Below, piece after piece: positions 49,940 to 58,585 of a DNA stretch of 64,000 nt. The notes under the pieces are model-generated. The model was not told the DNA's origin. It did no database searches and saw only the letters and a program-made list of their open reading frames with translations. Where the stretch lies: NCBI GenBank assembly GCA_900546175.1, contig URBX01000002.1, positions 186,001 to 250,000 on the forward strand, written 5' to 3'. The position numbers were made by a program, and so were the translations under genes. Numbering within the stretch: the stretch's first letter is position 1; each line of letters opens with the position of its first letter. The DNA comes from an uncultured Eggerthella sp. (GTDB lineage Bacteria; Actinomycetota; Coriobacteriia; Coriobacteriales; Eggerthellaceae).

Positions 49940-50707
49940 ATGGAAAAGATACCGCTCCCTGCCTCTGCGCGGATAACTGAAGCACAAACCATTCATGATA
50001 TTGACCCAGACCTCGAGTTTCCGGTTGCTGAAATCTTTTGCAGCATAAATGGAGAAGGCCTCCATGCAGGCCTATTCTCGACATTCATCAGGTTTGTTGG
50101 ATGCAATCTAAACTGTTCATTTTGTGACACCCGCTGGGCATGCAAGAAAACGTGTCCGTGCGCTATGCTTAACATGAACGATTTAGTTGAGTGCATCAAT
50201 CATGAAAAAACAAGGTATGTCACGCTCACGGGAGGCGAACCACTTCTGCAACCTCATTTTCCCGAGCTTGTAGAATATCTTGTACGTCATACCTCCTGCT
50301 TTATCGAACTTGAAACAAACGGATCAATTAATCTTGCAGAAATAGCAGCTCTTCGCCAAGACCTTGAAAAAGAAGGATATAAGCAGCGCATTGGCTTTAC
50401 GATGGACTGGAAGCTTCCTTCCTCAGGCATGATGCGCTTCATGAAACCTCATAATTTTTCGTTTCTTGATAGAAGAACTGACGTAATCAAGTTTGTTGCT
50501 GGCAGTGCGGAAGATTTGGCAAAAGCACAAGAAGTAATTCGGCAGTATCAACTTTTTTCAATCTGTGAAGTCTTTTTCAGTCCAGTATTTGGTTTGATTG
50601 AGCCTGCTGAAATTGTGTGTTTTCTCCACGACAACGATCTCAAACAGGCACGTGTTCAGCTTCAATTGCATAAAATTATTTGGCCCACACGAGAAAGAGG
50701 CGTGTAA
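49940..50707 (+). CDS. queE: 7-carboxy-7-deazaguanine synthase (radical SAM)
   Basis: Radical SAM ring-contraction enzyme that makes CDG from carboxytetrahydropterin. The cluster motif is GCNLNCSFCDTRWACK (CxxxCxxC), the substrate region EIFCSINGEGLHAGLFSTFI is diagnostic for QueE, and TLTGGEPLLQPHFPELVEYL is the SAM-binding GGE motif. 255 residues. It lies 26 nt after queD, its stop codon abutting the queC start, so it is in the same operon. Required cofactors are SAM, Mg and a 4Fe-4S cluster. Confidence 0.95.
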   Translation: MEKIPLPASARITEAQTIHDIDPDLEFPVAEIFCSINGEGLHAGLFSTFIRFVGCNLNCSFCDTRWACKKTCPCAMLNMNDLVECINHEKTRYVTLTGGEPLLQPHFPELVEYLVRHTSCFIELETNGSINLAEIAALRQDLEKEGYKQRIGFTMDWKLPSSGMMRFMKPHNFSFLDRRTDVIKFVAGSAEDLAKAQEVIRQYQLFSICEVFFSPVFGLIEPAEIVCFLHDNDLKQARVQLQLHKIIWPTRERGV

Positions 50708-51478
50708 ATGGCTTGGGTATGTAACGGCACCACCTGCACCTTTGTTCCTGATGAAGAAATAGTCAACTCTGAACAACTAACCGCGCATAATGAAAAGAAG
50801 GCACTCGTTCTCTGTAGTGGCGGCGTAGACTCCACTACCCTTCTTGCTATGGCGTGCAGAAAATACGGAAGCAAGAACGTAATTGCGCTCTCAATCAGCT
50901 ATGGACAAAAGCATACGAAGGAAATCGAATCGGCAAAAGCAGTGGCGCAATATTACTGCGTTGAACAGCGCTTTCTTGATTTGTCACTCATTTTTGCCGA
51001 CAGCAACTGCTCCCTTTTAGCTCATTCAAATCAGGAAATTCCTCAAGAAAGCTACGCTACGCAACTTAACCAAACAAACGGTTCGCCCGTAAGTACCTAT
51101 GTGCCTTTCCGAAATGGCCTATTCTTATCGAGCGCTGCCTCACTTGCACTTAGCCTTGATTGCGAAGTGGTCTATTATGGCGCTCACCATGACGATTGGG
51201 CCGGAAATGCCTATCCTGACTGCTCTTTAGAGTTCGTAAACGCAATGGACAAAGCCATCCAGGAAGGTACGGGAGGATTACTTCGCATCGAAGCTCCTTT
51301 TGTGCAAATGTCAAAAGCCGACATTGTAGCAAAAGGCCTTGAACTTACTGTTCCGTACCATCTTACGTGGAGCTGTTATGAAGGTGGCGAAAAACCCTGC
51401 GGAACTTGCGGAACTTGCATCGATCGAAAAAATGCTTTCGAGGCAAACGGTGTTATCGATCCTCTCTTAGAAGACTAA
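50708..51478 (+). CDS. queC: 7-cyano-7-deazaguanine synthase
   Basis: ATP-dependent conversion of CDG to preQ0. The PP-loop is ALVLCSGGVDSTTLL (starting near residue 36), with SISYGQKHTKEIESAKAVA and VPFRNGLFLSSAASLALSLD typical of QueC, and C-terminal zinc cysteines in SCYEGGEKPCGTCGTCIDRK. The 256-residue protein carries about 34 extra N-terminal residues (VCNGTTCTFVPDEEIV) with no recognised motif. Its ATG directly follows the queE stop, with AGAAAGAGG upstream. Confidence 0.95.
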   Translation: MAWVCNGTTCTFVPDEEIVNSEQLTAHNEKKALVLCSGGVDSTTLLAMACRKYGSKNVIALSISYGQKHTKEIESAKAVAQYYCVEQRFLDLSLIFADSNCSLLAHSNQEIPQESYATQLNQTNGSPVSTYVPFRNGLFLSSAASLALSLDCEVVYYGAHHDDWAGNAYPDCSLEFVNAMDKAIQEGTGGLLRIEAPFVQMSKADIVAKGLELTVPYHLTWSCYEGGEKPCGTCGTCIDRKNAFEANGVIDPLLED

Positions 51479-51536
51479 GGCTTTGCTCCGTCCTCTAATT
51501 CTGGCTACGTGAGCTTTGCTTAACACTAATAGTAAA

Positions 51537-51605
51537 CCTCATCCAGCGCAAAAAGAGAGCCTTCTCCCACGCTAAAAGCAAGCCTCACAAAAGCCCCCGC
51601 ACTTA
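51537..51605 (+). repeat. Degenerate 23-nt tandem repeats after queC
   Basis: Units 51537-51559 and 51560-51582 (pattern CCTYMTCCMRCGCWAAAAG) are exactly 23 nt apart; a weaker third starts at 51583 with CCTCACAAAAGCCCCCGC. They lie 60 nt past the queC stop. Upstream, GGCTTTGCTCC and GAGCTTTGCTTAAC look like further decayed units. Confidence 0.6.
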
Positions 51606-51654
51606 CAGCTAAACCAACAACTTTCAGTAGTAAGAACAAAGGTAAGGAAAAGAT

Positions 51655-52155
51655 ATGATTGAATCTGGTGAAAAACGAGAAAAAGAAAACCTCACCTTAT
51701 TAGGAAATCAAAACGTTTCCTATTCTTCAGACTACAACCCTGAAGTTTTAGAAACGTTTGATAATAAGCATCCCGAAAATGACTACTTCGTAAAATTTAA
51801 TTGCCCTGAATTCACCAGTCTTTGCCCAATCACTGGTCAGCCAGATTTTGCCACTATCTATATATCCTATGTCCCAAATCAGAAAATGGTAGAAAGCAAG
51901 AGTCTGAAGCTTTACTTATTCAGCTTCCGCAACCATGGAGACTTCCACGAAGATTGCATGAATATCATCATGAAAGATCTTATTGCGCTTATGGATCCAA
52001 AATATATTGAAGTGTGGGGCAAATTCCTTCCAAGAGGAGGCATTTCTATTGACCCTTACTGCAACTACGGACAGCCAGGAACTAAGTGGGAAGAAGTTGC
52101 CTGGCAGAGGCTATCGAATCACGACCTCTATCCTGAGCAAATAAATAACCGTTAA
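51655..52155 (+). CDS. queF: NADPH-dependent 7-cyano-7-deazaguanine reductase, type I
   Basis: Reduces the nitrile of preQ0 to preQ1, the ligand of the upstream riboswitch. The QueF motif ESKSLKLYLFSFRNHGDFHE is intact, and the active-site Cys is in FTSLCPITGQPDFATIYISY; the C-terminal FLPRGGISIDPYCNYGQPG is also typical. The 166-residue single-domain length is the type I (YkvM) form. AAGGAAAAGAT precedes the start. It is 176 nt after queC, with repeats and no terminator between, so read-through from the que operon is likely. Confidence 0.95.
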   Translation: MIESGEKREKENLTLLGNQNVSYSSDYNPEVLETFDNKHPENDYFVKFNCPEFTSLCPITGQPDFATIYISYVPNQKMVESKSLKLYLFSFRNHGDFHEDCMNIIMKDLIALMDPKYIEVWGKFLPRGGISIDPYCNYGQPGTKWEEVAWQRLSNHDLYPEQINNR

Positions 52156-52371
52156 ACCCACCTTACTTACCACTGGTAAAAAAACGAGCAAGATATGTTC
52201 TTATCCCTTGTTTTTCCGAGTTAAAAGAATACTATAGCAAAGCAAATTGTTTCGATGACGCTTTCAGAATCTCTGATTGTCTTCTTGAAAGAAGCACCTG
52301 CTTGCATTCTCAAAATGCAACGCTATCTGCTTTTCGCAAGAGCAATTATTGGGAAACTGGAAGTTGAGAAA
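52156..52371 (+). other. Gene-free region ahead of the glycine riboswitch
   Basis: About 216 nt with no credible gene. It contains ATCTCTGATTG and GCACCTGCTTGC-like pieces that faintly echo a glycine aptamer, but no second complete aptamer can be drawn. Confidence 0.4.
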
Positions 52372-52467
52372 CCTCTGGAGAATCTCTTTAGTGAGTGCCG
52401 ACGGTGCAAGGCTATTGTGTCTTCCACACAACACAGTAGCTGAATCTCTCAGGCAAACGGACAGAGG
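52372..52467 (+). promoter_or_regulatory. Glycine riboswitch, single aptamer
   Basis: P1 pairs CCTCTG (52372-52377) with CAGAGG (52462-52467). The conserved core is clear: GGAGAATCTC, then GTGCCGACGGTGCAAGG, and after a variable stem (TGTGTCTTCCACACA) the signature ATCTCTCAGGCAAACGGACA. The downstream gene is an AGCS alanine/glycine symporter, a standard target. Only one complete aptamer is seen, so this is a singlet. Confidence 0.93.
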
Positions 52468-52528
52468 CGAACTTTTACTATTCCTAGCTCGCATCATTCT
52501 TCAGGGTTGGTTATCATTTTGAGGAGGT

Positions 52529-53920
52529 ATGCAGAGCTCTATGGACGCTCTATACGACGTTGTTTGTACTATCAACACTTACTTGTCCAACTATGTATTG
52601 ATTATTCTCTTGGTTGGCACTGGTCTTATTTTCACTATTAGAACCCGCTTTGTTCAGGTTCGCTGTTTTGGCGAAGGCCTTCGAAAGCTCTTCGGAAATT
52701 TCTCTTTGCGCGGAGGTAAGCAAAAGGAAGGAATGAGTTCATTCCAGGCAGTTGCAACCGCAATTGCTGCTCAGGTTGGCACAGGTAACATTGTTGGCGC
52801 ATCAGGCGCAATTCTTATTGGTGGTCCTGGCGCAATCTTCTGGATGTGGATCATTGCTTTTTTAGGCATGGCTACAAACTATGCCGAAGCAGTTTTGGCA
52901 CAGAAAACCAAAATTGTAGATGAAGATGGTACAGTGCATGGCGGTCCTGTTTACTATATCCGCGAAGCATTCAAGGGTAAGTTTGGCACCTTCATGGCAG
53001 GTTTCTTTGCAGTAGCTATCATTCTTGCATTAGGATTCATGGGCTGCATGGTTCAGTCCAACTCTATTGCTTCTACCATGAACACCGCTTTTGGCATTCC
53101 TACCTGGGTAATTGGCTTGGCAATCGTAATTGTTGCAGGCTTCATTTTCCTTGGAGGCGTTTCCCGTTTGGCTTCTGTTACCGAAAAACTTGTTCCTGTA
53201 ATGGCTGCAATCTATATTGTTGGTGGCATTATTCTTCTTCTTTTTAATGCAGCTGACGTTCCTGCTGCATTCGCTCTTATTTTCCAATGCGCTTTTAATC
53301 CACAGGCTGAAATTGGTGGTGTTGCCTTTGGTTTAATGGCAGCTCTTTCCCAGGGCGCAAAACGTGGTCTTTTCTCTAACGAAGCTGGTATGGGTTCCAC
53401 TCCGCACGCTCATGCATTAGCAAACGTTAAAGATCCTCATGACCAGGGCGTTGTGGCAATTATTGCAGTATTCATTGACACCTTTGTTGTAGTTACCATC
53501 ACCGCACTCATTGCTATTACCTGCTTCTTCGTTGGTGACGGAGCTATTGCTCAGGGTATGTGGGAAGGTATTGACAAAACCAACATCATTCAGCTTTCCT
53601 TTGCCTCCTTGATGGGCCCATTTCTTGGTAATGCGTTTGTTGCAATCTGCTTGCTCTTCTTCGCATTCTCTACCATTCTTTCTTGGAACTTGTTTGCAAA
53701 GCTTAACGTTGAATACCTCTTTGGTAAAAAAGCTGTTCCTGTTTTCACCATCATTGCTTTAGCATTCATTTTTGTTGGTTGCCTCTTGTCAAACGATTTA
53801 GTTTGGGAATTGGCAGACATGTTTAATCAGCTGATGGTTCTTCCTAATGCAATTGCTTTGATTGCTCTTTCCGGAACCGTTTCTGCTTGTGCGTTAGTAA
53901 AGCGAAAGAAAGACAAGTAG
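52529..53920 (+). CDS. Sodium:alanine/glycine symporter (AGCS family)
   Basis: Na+-coupled uptake of glycine or alanine across the inner membrane. 463 residues, about ten TM helices; the AGCS motifs are present: GTGLIFTIRTRFVQVRCFGE near the start, ATAIAAQVGTGNIVGASGAI (substrate/Na+ site), WMWIIAFLGMATNYAEAVLA and KRGLFSNEAGMGSTPHAHAL. Two starts are possible: ATG 52529 sits only one nt after GGAGG, and ATG 52541 is 13 nt away; the latter aligns better with family N-termini. Regulated by the glycine riboswitch upstream; terminator downstream. Confidence 0.94.
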   Translation: MQSSMDALYDVVCTINTYLSNYVLIILLVGTGLIFTIRTRFVQVRCFGEGLRKLFGNFSLRGGKQKEGMSSFQAVATAIAAQVGTGNIVGASGAILIGGPGAIFWMWIIAFLGMATNYAEAVLAQKTKIVDEDGTVHGGPVYYIREAFKGKFGTFMAGFFAVAIILALGFMGCMVQSNSIASTMNTAFGIPTWVIGLAIVIVAGFIFLGGVSRLASVTEKLVPVMAAIYIVGGIILLLFNAADVPAAFALIFQCAFNPQAEIGGVAFGLMAALSQGAKRGLFSNEAGMGSTPHAHALANVKDPHDQGVVAIIAVFIDTFVVVTITALIAITCFFVGDGAIAQGMWEGIDKTNIIQLSFASLMGPFLGNAFVAICLLFFAFSTILSWNLFAKLNVEYLFGKKAVPVFTIIALAFIFVGCLLSNDLVWELADMFNQLMVLPNAIALIALSGTVSACALVKRKKDK

Positions 53921-53976
53921 TCGAATAAGCAACTATCCCGCACCTTAAATATAGTGGTTAAAAACCTATCTCTCTT

Positions 53977-54014
53977 AGCAAAAGGGCCTCATCAGAGACC
54001 CTTTTGCTCTTTTA
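53977..54014 (+). terminator. Terminator of the AGCS gene
   Basis: A 10-bp stem AGCAAAAGGG/CCCTTTTGCT, 12-nt loop, then CTTTTAATTT. Confidence 0.88.
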
Positions 54015-54257
54015 ATTTCAATCACCATTCAACACAATCACCAGTGTTGATACGCTAATACTCTAGCTAGCGTTCTCGGACGATACCTGGCGCTCCCAGA
54101 GTCTACCCCAATGTTCTTGCAATCCACTCTGTATTCATGCCGGCACACTTGCGTGCAAATAACCATTAACGACGCATCAAGCGGTGAAAAAGTAATTCTG
54201 TGCTAACATGAAATGCAATGTTGCAATAGGGAACGCATGCTTGAATTGGAGGATACG
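54015..54257 (+). other. Gene-free upstream region of the InlB-repeat gene
   Basis: Contains a 7-bp hairpin TCAACAC/GTGTTGA (54029-54050) with CAATCACCA present twice, and a stretch from 54055 with weak echoes such as GCGTTCTCGG/GCGCTCCCAG. The strong ribosome binding site TTGGAGG precedes the next start. No gene seen. Confidence 0.45.
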
Positions 54258-55256
54258 ATGAAAATACAGGTTAAAGAGACCTTGGCAAGGCGCCTGACGG
54301 TTTTCGTCCTCACGCTCGCAGCCATAGTCGGCGTTTGCGCCTTCGCCTTCTCCGGCACCCAGAATTACGCCTGGGCTGAAGGCGAAACCCCCATTGCCAC
54401 TTGGAATGAAGTCAAAGCGCCGGGATATGGCGTCGTTAAAGCAAATGAAAAGAACCTTTCGCTTGAAATAAAAATAGATAGCTCGAACGATCACCTGGAG
54501 GCCCATTTCACGAATAACGACGGAGATACAATTCACCCATCTGTCCTTGAGTTGACAACGGAAGATGGATCAGTATTAACCGCCTATTTTGGTGAAGATA
54601 TTCTTCCTACCAATCAAGCAGCATCTTCCATTGAAGGCTCGAAACCCACTACTCGATTCACTAAAGCAGAGCTTTACGAAACCGTCACCGTTTCCTTCGA
54701 ATCCGAATATGGCACTACTCCTGAAGCCGTGACCGTGAACAAGGGCCAAGTCGTCGAACTCCCTGACCTCGGCACTGACGGCGACTACAAGTTCGTAGGC
54801 TGGATTCCTAAGGGCTCCGAAGGCACCGATCCCCTTAAAGGCGAATACACCGCTAAAGAAAACATCACTTTCACGGCTGTCTGGGAAACTCCCACCATCG
54901 AAATGGTCGATGTCACCTTCGACATGAACGGCCACGGAGATACGGTGGACAAGCAGACCGAGAAGGGCAAACCTATCACCCTTATCGATGACCCTACCGC
55001 CGAAGGCTATACCTTCAAGGGCTGGACCTACGATAAGGAAGGCAAGCAGGCTTTCGATGCCAAGAAGAACGCAGACCAGAACACCACCCTGTACGCCCAA
55101 TGGGAAAAGAATGTCGACTCCACTCCCACCAACTCAATAATCCCCCGGACCGGTGACAACCAGATGGCACTCCTGGCATCCCTCTGCTTCAGTGCAGCAG
55201 CCCTGAGTGCAGTCGGCATCGCTTTAATCGCGTATCGCAAACGCAAGCACGCATAA
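54258..55256 (+). CDS. Cell-wall-anchored protein with InlB B-repeats
   Basis: 332 residues from ATG 54258 (GGAGG six nt upstream; upstream in-frame codons are rejected). Signal peptide (RLTVFVLTLAAIVGVCAFAF, cleavage near AWA-EGE), a unique domain of about 120 residues, then two Listeria-Bacteroides type B-repeats (KFVGWIPKGSEG...TFTAVWE and FDMNGHGD...KGWTYDKEG...TTLYAQWE) and a C-terminal sorting signal: IPRTG, a hydrophobic helix (MALLASLCFSAAALSAVGIA) and RKRKHA. A sortase should attach it to the wall. Codon use is rich in C/G-ending codons at both ends but host-like in the middle, suggesting a mosaic, partly acquired gene. Confidence 0.9.
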   Translation: MKIQVKETLARRLTVFVLTLAAIVGVCAFAFSGTQNYAWAEGETPIATWNEVKAPGYGVVKANEKNLSLEIKIDSSNDHLEAHFTNNDGDTIHPSVLELTTEDGSVLTAYFGEDILPTNQAASSIEGSKPTTRFTKAELYETVTVSFESEYGTTPEAVTVNKGQVVELPDLGTDGDYKFVGWIPKGSEGTDPLKGEYTAKENITFTAVWETPTIEMVDVTFDMNGHGDTVDKQTEKGKPITLIDDPTAEGYTFKGWTYDKEGKQAFDAKKNADQNTTLYAQWEKNVDSTPTNSIIPRTGDNQMALLASLCFSAAALSAVGIALIAYRKRKHA

Positions 55257-55298
55257 AGCATCGATGACGTTACCGTTCTAATTCTCAATCAAAACAGA

Positions 55299-55325
55299 GG
55301 GGAGTCCCGCGGGACTCCCCTTCTC
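55299..55325 (+). terminator. Terminator of the InlB-repeat gene
   Basis: A 10-bp stem GGGGAGTCCC/GGGACTCCCC separated by GC, followed by TTCTC; also readable for the convergent cysK transcript. Confidence 0.8.
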
Positions 55326-55367
55326 ATTGCACTAGAAGCCACTGACAAACAGCGTTCTTAATTCGTT

Positions 55368-56297
55368 CTAAAAATCAAACATTGCAGTTGAAAGATAACG
55401 CTCGCCTGTATCAGGCAAAACAACTACGATATTCTTTCCCGCATTTTCAGGACGGGAAGCAAGCTTTGCTCCTGCTGCTACTGCAGCACCTGAAGAAATT
55501 CCCACTAAAAGACCTTCTTTTGCCGCAAGCTCACGTCCTGCCTCGTATGCTTCTTCATTATCTATCGTAATAATCTCGTCATAAAGTGACGTATCGAGAG
55601 TATCAGGGATAAAGTTTGCCCCGATTCCTTGCAAGTCATGAGGGCCTGCATATCCTTTTGAGAGTAAGGGCGAAGAGCTTGGCTCAACCGCAACAACCTT
55701 TACTTTTGGGTTCTGCTGTTTGAGATACGCACCCGCTCCCGATAAAGTGCCTCCCGTACCTACTCCTGCAACAAAAATATCAACCGCGCCTTCAGTCTGT
55801 TCCCATATTTCAGGACCGGTAGTTTCAAAATGGGCTTTTGGATTAGCAGGATTAACAAACTGTCCCGCAATGAGCGCATTGTCCATTTTTGCTGCAAGTT
55901 CCTCTGCCTTCTTAATGGCACCAGCCATGCCTTCGGAACCTGGAGTCAAAACCAACTCCGCTCCGTATACCTTCATAAGCTTTTGACGTTCAACCGACAT
56001 AGTCTCAGGCATAACAATAATTACCTTATTACCTCTTGTAGCAGCAAGTGCGCACAAACCTATGCCCGTATTTCCTGAAGTAGGTTCTATGATTACCGTT
56101 TCTTTATCAAGTTTTCCCGCAGCTTCGGCCTCTTCAATCATAGACTTCGCAATGCGATCTTTTGCCGAACCTGCTGGGTTAAAATACTCCACTTTTGCTA
56201 AAAGGGTTGCGTTGAGCTGATGGTTTTGTTCGTAATTTACAAGCTCCACCAAAGGAGTATTACCAATAAGCTCTGCAATGCTCTTATATACAACCAC
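55368..56297 (-). CDS. cysK: Cysteine synthase A (O-acetylserine sulfhydrylase)
   Basis: PLP enzyme that makes cysteine from O-acetylserine and sulfide. The PLP lysine is in EYFNPAGSAKDRIAKSMI, the asparagine loop is EPTSGNTGIGLCALAATRGN, and the phosphate loop is VAGVGTGGTLSGAGAYLKQQ. 309 residues, normal for CysK; the BxALAR/first-shell GISSGAAVAAGAKLASRPEN segment near the end is present. The start is GTG at 56297 with AGAGG upstream. Its partner serine acetyltransferase is 45 kb away at 10546-11469. It follows helD by 152 nt on the same strand. Confidence 0.96.
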   Translation of the reverse strand: MVVYKSIAELIGNTPLVELVNYEQNHQLNATLLAKVEYFNPAGSAKDRIAKSMIEEAEAAGKLDKETVIIEPTSGNTGIGLCALAATRGNKVIIVMPETMSVERQKLMKVYGAELVLTPGSEGMAGAIKKAEELAAKMDNALIAGQFVNPANPKAHFETTGPEIWEQTEGAVDIFVAGVGTGGTLSGAGAYLKQQNPKVKVVAVEPSSSPLLSKGYAGPHDLQGIGANFIPDTLDTSLYDEIITIDNEEAYEAGRELAAKEGLLVGISSGAAVAAGAKLASRPENAGKNIVVVLPDTGERYLSTAMFDF

Positions 56298-56449
56298 AAC
56301 GCTTCCTCTCTTACTTGGTCTGCTTCTTCTTGCCCGGCAACTTCTTTTTTCGCCGCGTTTTCAAGTTTTGCTTTGTTGTTTCCCGAGCTTTTTGCCCGGT
56401 TCCTTAATAACTGTCCCTATAAGCCCTAGTTCTTACTTGCTGCGCTTTC

Positions 56450-58585
56450 CTATTTGCCCCGCGTCAATAAGGTTGTCATCTTTCCCTTAGAAAGAATAGC
56501 AACCTCTCTTGTTGCACGAGAAATTGCCGTATATAAACGGTTACGAGAAACTTCCGTATCGGGATAATTTTGAGGATTTGCCTCAGGAATAATAACCCGA
56601 TCAAATTCTAAACCTTTTGCAAGCTTGAGAGGCATCACTGCAACTCCTGCCGAAGGTAAAGTTGCATTGGTATCGAGCGCAATAATGTGTTTCTCTCCTT
56701 GCTGATTCAACTCTTTTACCAGGCGTTTTACGTAATCTGCATAAGGAACAATTACCGCAGTAAGACCCTCTTTTTGGCCTGCTTCATCAATAAGTCTACG
56801 TAAAGTAGCCCAATACTCTTCAGCACTTTCACACTCACGTACGACAGGCTCTTCTTCGCTTCGCTGTACCGAAGAAATATTCATCTGCTCTTCAGAACTC
56901 AGCAAACTTGCAAACAAATTGGTAATTGCAGGCGTAGATCGATAGCTTGTAAGCAAACGACACTCCTCTACCGAACCTATTGTCTTATCAAAAAGCTCTC
57001 GAATTTCAAGGAAAGTTGCCGTACCTTCTTTTATAGCCTGATACTGATCTCCTAATAGAAGGAAATGAGCACGCCTGAAATAGCGAGCCATAATAACAAG
57101 CTGCGCTTTGGTGTAGTCCTGAACTTCATCAATAAACACGTACTTGATTGACGCATCGCTCATGCCAGTAAGAGCCTGCTTTACATAAAGCCAGAGCGTA
57201 TCGTCTAAATGGGTTTCTCCGGTAAGGCGCATACCGATACGGTCAATACGGAGCCATTCGTCCCTCTCTACTGATTCAAGAACACCTGCATAGCGAATCT
57301 GCATCATTTTTGTTGTATAGCGTTTTGCATCTTCCTCGCTATCAATAGCAACCTGCTCACCAAAAAACTCTAATTGCTGTGCATTAGTTAAGCTCTCAAG
57401 TTCATTTTGGGCACGCTCCGTTGACGCCAACTGTTTAATGCGACCATTAACACGCTTTATTAACTCTTCACGAATAAGCGTTATCAGGTGAGGACCTGGC
57501 ACAATGGAAGTAAACTTCTGGGCAATTTTGTCAATTTGTTGGGCAGATACGAAGCGAATTCCATCCTTCACTATATCTTTGTAGTCTTTCTCCCCTAAAG
57601 AAAGCGCGCTTATTCTTTGATCTACCACCTCAAACATCTCAATTTCGGTATTCACATCGCTACCACTTCTGCCTTCAGGCAACAGAGACCCCACAAAGTC
57701 TTCCCAGGTTGCCATTTGAGGATTCTTTTCGCCTAAATCAGGCAAAACGCCATCGATATAGCGTGAAAAAACCGGATTTGGCGTTAGTAGATATACCTGC
57801 TCAGGGTTGAGGTCTTCCCTGTTTTGATAAAACAGATACGCAATACGCTGCAGTAAGACAGATGTTTTTCCCGAACCAGCAATTCCATTTACCAACAACA
57901 CCGGTACGTCTTCATGACGAACCACCGTATTCTGTTCTTTTTGAATAGTTGCCGTAATAGCCTGCATCTTTTCAGAACGCTGTTTTGAAAGAGAGGCCAG
58001 CAGCAAGGAGTCCTCAATTGCCACGTTCGTATCGAAGTAGGCGTGAAGGGTGTCGCGCTCTAAATCGAACTGACGGCGAAGCTTCAGCTCCGCATTAATG
58101 ATGCGGCCATTTGCCTTATAGGAAGTTGGTCCTAAATCCTGGTTGTAATACACCTCAGCAACAGGTGAGCGCCAGTCAATTACCAGTCGACGATATTCAT
58201 CGTCGGAAATGCCTGCATTGCCAATATAGAGCTCCTTTACAGGAGCGTTAGGATTAAATTGAAGTTCAACCTTTGCAAAATATGGTTTTGGCAAAAGAGT
58301 GCGCACCTCGTTGAGTTTTTCAACATTCAAATCATGGGACAAATTATTTGCCTCGATAATTCTGTCAATCGAAGCAAATGCAGCCCAAGTCTCCATTGCT
58401 TCATCCCAACTATTTAAGTTGGCTAGCATGTCTTCGGTCATGTTTTCTTTATCTTCGGCAGCTTGGGTGGCTATTTCGCCAATCCTTTTTACTAAGCTTT
58501 CTTGAAGATCCAAAAGAGCCTGATATGTTTCAGAAAGATGTGCTTGTTCTTCTTCAAATATTGGATCGTGCTCGTTTAAAGTCAT
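56450..58585 (-). CDS. helD: HelD-type superfamily 1 ATPase (RNA polymerase recycling factor)
   Basis: UvrD-like ATPase of 711 residues. An N-terminal coiled-coil arm (HLSETYQALLDLQESLVKRI) is the RNA-polymerase secondary-channel arm of HelD proteins; Walker A is VNGIAGSGKTSVLLQRIAYL, Walker B VFIDEVQDYTKAQL, then LLGDQYQAIKEGTATFLEIR, TSYRSTPAITNLFASLL and, at the end, NRLYTAISRATREVAILSKG (motif VI). The DWRSPVAEVYYNQDLGPTSY segment is diagnostic for HelD over true helicases. It releases stalled RNA polymerase from DNA. AGGGAG precedes ATG. Confidence 0.92.
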   Translation of the reverse strand: MTLNEHDPIFEEEQAHLSETYQALLDLQESLVKRIGEIATQAAEDKENMTEDMLANLNSWDEAMETWAAFASIDRIIEANNLSHDLNVEKLNEVRTLLPKPYFAKVELQFNPNAPVKELYIGNAGISDDEYRRLVIDWRSPVAEVYYNQDLGPTSYKANGRIINAELKLRRQFDLERDTLHAYFDTNVAIEDSLLLASLSKQRSEKMQAITATIQKEQNTVVRHEDVPVLLVNGIAGSGKTSVLLQRIAYLFYQNREDLNPEQVYLLTPNPVFSRYIDGVLPDLGEKNPQMATWEDFVGSLLPEGRSGSDVNTEIEMFEVVDQRISALSLGEKDYKDIVKDGIRFVSAQQIDKIAQKFTSIVPGPHLITLIREELIKRVNGRIKQLASTERAQNELESLTNAQQLEFFGEQVAIDSEEDAKRYTTKMMQIRYAGVLESVERDEWLRIDRIGMRLTGETHLDDTLWLYVKQALTGMSDASIKYVFIDEVQDYTKAQLVIMARYFRRAHFLLLGDQYQAIKEGTATFLEIRELFDKTIGSVEECRLLTSYRSTPAITNLFASLLSSEEQMNISSVQRSEEEPVVRECESAEEYWATLRRLIDEAGQKEGLTAVIVPYADYVKRLVKELNQQGEKHIIALDTNATLPSAGVAVMPLKLAKGLEFDRVIIPEANPQNYPDTEVSRNRLYTAISRATREVAILSKGKMTTLLTRGK

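Noticed and set aside
52156..52371. A first glycine aptamer making a tandem riboswitch
   Set aside because: Only scattered pieces resemble the aptamer; P1 and the conserved CTCTCAGG-AAA-GGACAGAG half cannot be drawn.
54576..55100. 174-codon minus-strand ORF opposite the InlB-repeat gene
   Set aside because: Shadow of a strongly supported plus-strand gene with signal peptide, repeats and sorting signal.
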